A stretch of 64,000 nucleotides of DNA from an uncultured Roseburia sp. (GTDB taxonomy: Bacteria; Bacillota; Clostridia; Lachnospirales; Lachnospiraceae), in NCBI GenBank assembly GCA_947567625.1, contig CANONN010000014.1, positions 1 to 64,000 on the forward strand, given 5' to 3'. Each line of letters starts with the position of its first letter. Within the stretch, counting starts at the first letter, position 1. Under the pieces are notes generated by a model. It ran no database searches and was not told where the DNA came from. It saw only the letters and a list, made by a program, of their open reading frames with translations. This document shows positions 63,476 through 64,000 of the stretch, in pieces. The position numbers and the translations under genes are program-made.

Positions 63476-64000
63476 ATGCGATATATTGACACACTTCGAG
63501 AGGGAGAACGAATCAATGAGATCTATCTGTGCAAGAAGAAGGCTACGGCTCTGACAAAGGCGGGAAAACCGTATGATTCATTGATTTTGCAGGATAAGAC
63601 AGGTATGCTGGACGCAAAAATCTGGGAGCCGGGTTCCGTGGGGATTGAAGAGTTTGATTCTCTGGATTACATAGCGGTGGTCGGCGACGTCACAAGCTTT
63701 CAGGGTAGCTTGCAGATGAATGTAAAGCGGGCGCGCAAAGTGGCGGAAGGGGAATATGACCCAAAGGATTTCCTTCCGGTCAGCCGCAGAGATATTGAGG
63801 AAATGTATGGGGAGCTCACCGCACTGATTCAGACCGTAAAGCAGCCACATTTAAAAAAATTGCTATGTAGTTTCTTTGTCGACGACGCCGTGTTCGCCAA
63901 AAACTTTAAGTTTCATTCTGCCGCCAAAACCGTACATCATGGCTTTGTCGGCGGGCTGCTTGAGCACACCCTCTCGGTTGCATTGAATTGTGATTATTTT
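63476..64000 (+). CDS. YhaM-family 3'-5' exoribonuclease / HD-domain protein (3' partial)
   Basis: 175 residues visible, ATG at 63476 behind GGAGAAAGG, running off the end of the window. The N-terminal OB-like segment (ALTKAGKPYDSLILQDKTGMLDAKIW) and a C-terminal HHGFVGGLLEHTLSV HD signature match the YhaM family, which degrades RNA in a Mn2+-dependent way. The catalytic half is cut off. It lies 66 bp after the HtrA-like gene and may be co-transcribed with it. Confidence 0.9.
   Translation, partial: MRYIDTLREGERINEIYLCKKKATALTKAGKPYDSLILQDKTGMLDAKIWEPGSVGIEEFDSLDYIAVVGDVTSFQGSLQMNVKRARKVAEGEYDPKDFLPVSRRDIEEMYGELTALIQTVKQPHLKKLLCSFFVDDAVFAKNFKFHSAAKTVHHGFVGGLLEHTLSVALNCDYF

Overview
The window looks like a chromosomal segment of a Clostridia-class Bacillota, most likely a Lachnospiraceae relative (inference). 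The reasons are a complete S10-spc-alpha ribosomal operon in Gram-positive order with the zinc form of S14, a KOW-domain protein between map and infA, an L17 with a long internal insert, strong AGGAGG ribosome binding sites, TTGACA/TATAAT promoters and an FMN riboswitch ahead of a ribD-ribE-ribBA-ribH cluster. No species can be named from the sequence alone.

Layout. (1) 1-8485 is A+T-rich accessory DNA resembling a defence island: an AAA15-type ATPase (5' end outside the window) coupled to a RloB-family protein, a DUF3788 protein, a beta-lactamase-fold serine hydrolase, and a 1509-residue SF1 helicase-like protein whose C-terminus carries an RNxxxH motif typical of HEPN ribonucleases. (2) 8700-24210 is a mosaic of small adaptive cassettes: a secreted protein with two thioredoxin-like and two FN3-like domains; TetR + ABC transporter; a leftward FIST-MCP-GNAT operon; PadR + DUF2812 with two 17-bp operators; MarR + flavodoxin with operators inside its promoter; a truncated response regulator; TetR + alpha/beta hydrolase. 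(3) 24350-28952 is riboflavin synthesis under an FMN riboswitch, with unusually palindrome-rich spacers. (4) 28945-33691 holds a lipoprotein gene, a 680-bp spacer with two tandem-repeat arrays (24 bp and 39 bp), pyrF, a TraX-family gene and corA. (5) 33732-39321 is leftward: an ABC exporter, an rRNA-methyltransferase-like gene and the trkA-trkH potassium system. (6) 39440-57161 is the ribosomal protein/secY/adk/map/infA/rpoA superoperon, ending in a strong terminator. (7) 57229-61821 is leftward mutS2 and a two-component system. (8) 62048 to the end holds a membrane-anchored HtrA-like protein lacking the usual catalytic His and Asp, and the start of a YhaM-type exoribonuclease.

How it works together. 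The ribosomal superoperon has a distal promoter with a ~280-nt leader and internal promoters before rpsS and before rpmJ. Riboflavin genes would be shut off by FMN through a terminator. Several small cassettes carry a regulator with recognisable operators in its own promoter. The most unusual DNA is non-coding: a dispersed family of GTGTGAAAAAT palindromes, a cluster of GAAC-(TT/AA)-GTTC palindromes between ribE and ribBA, the two tandem arrays before pyrF, and a repeated element between rpsH and rplF inside the spc operon. The best candidates for an uncommon biological system are the helicase-HEPN protein beside the ATPase/RloB pair, and the structured repeat arrays before pyrF.
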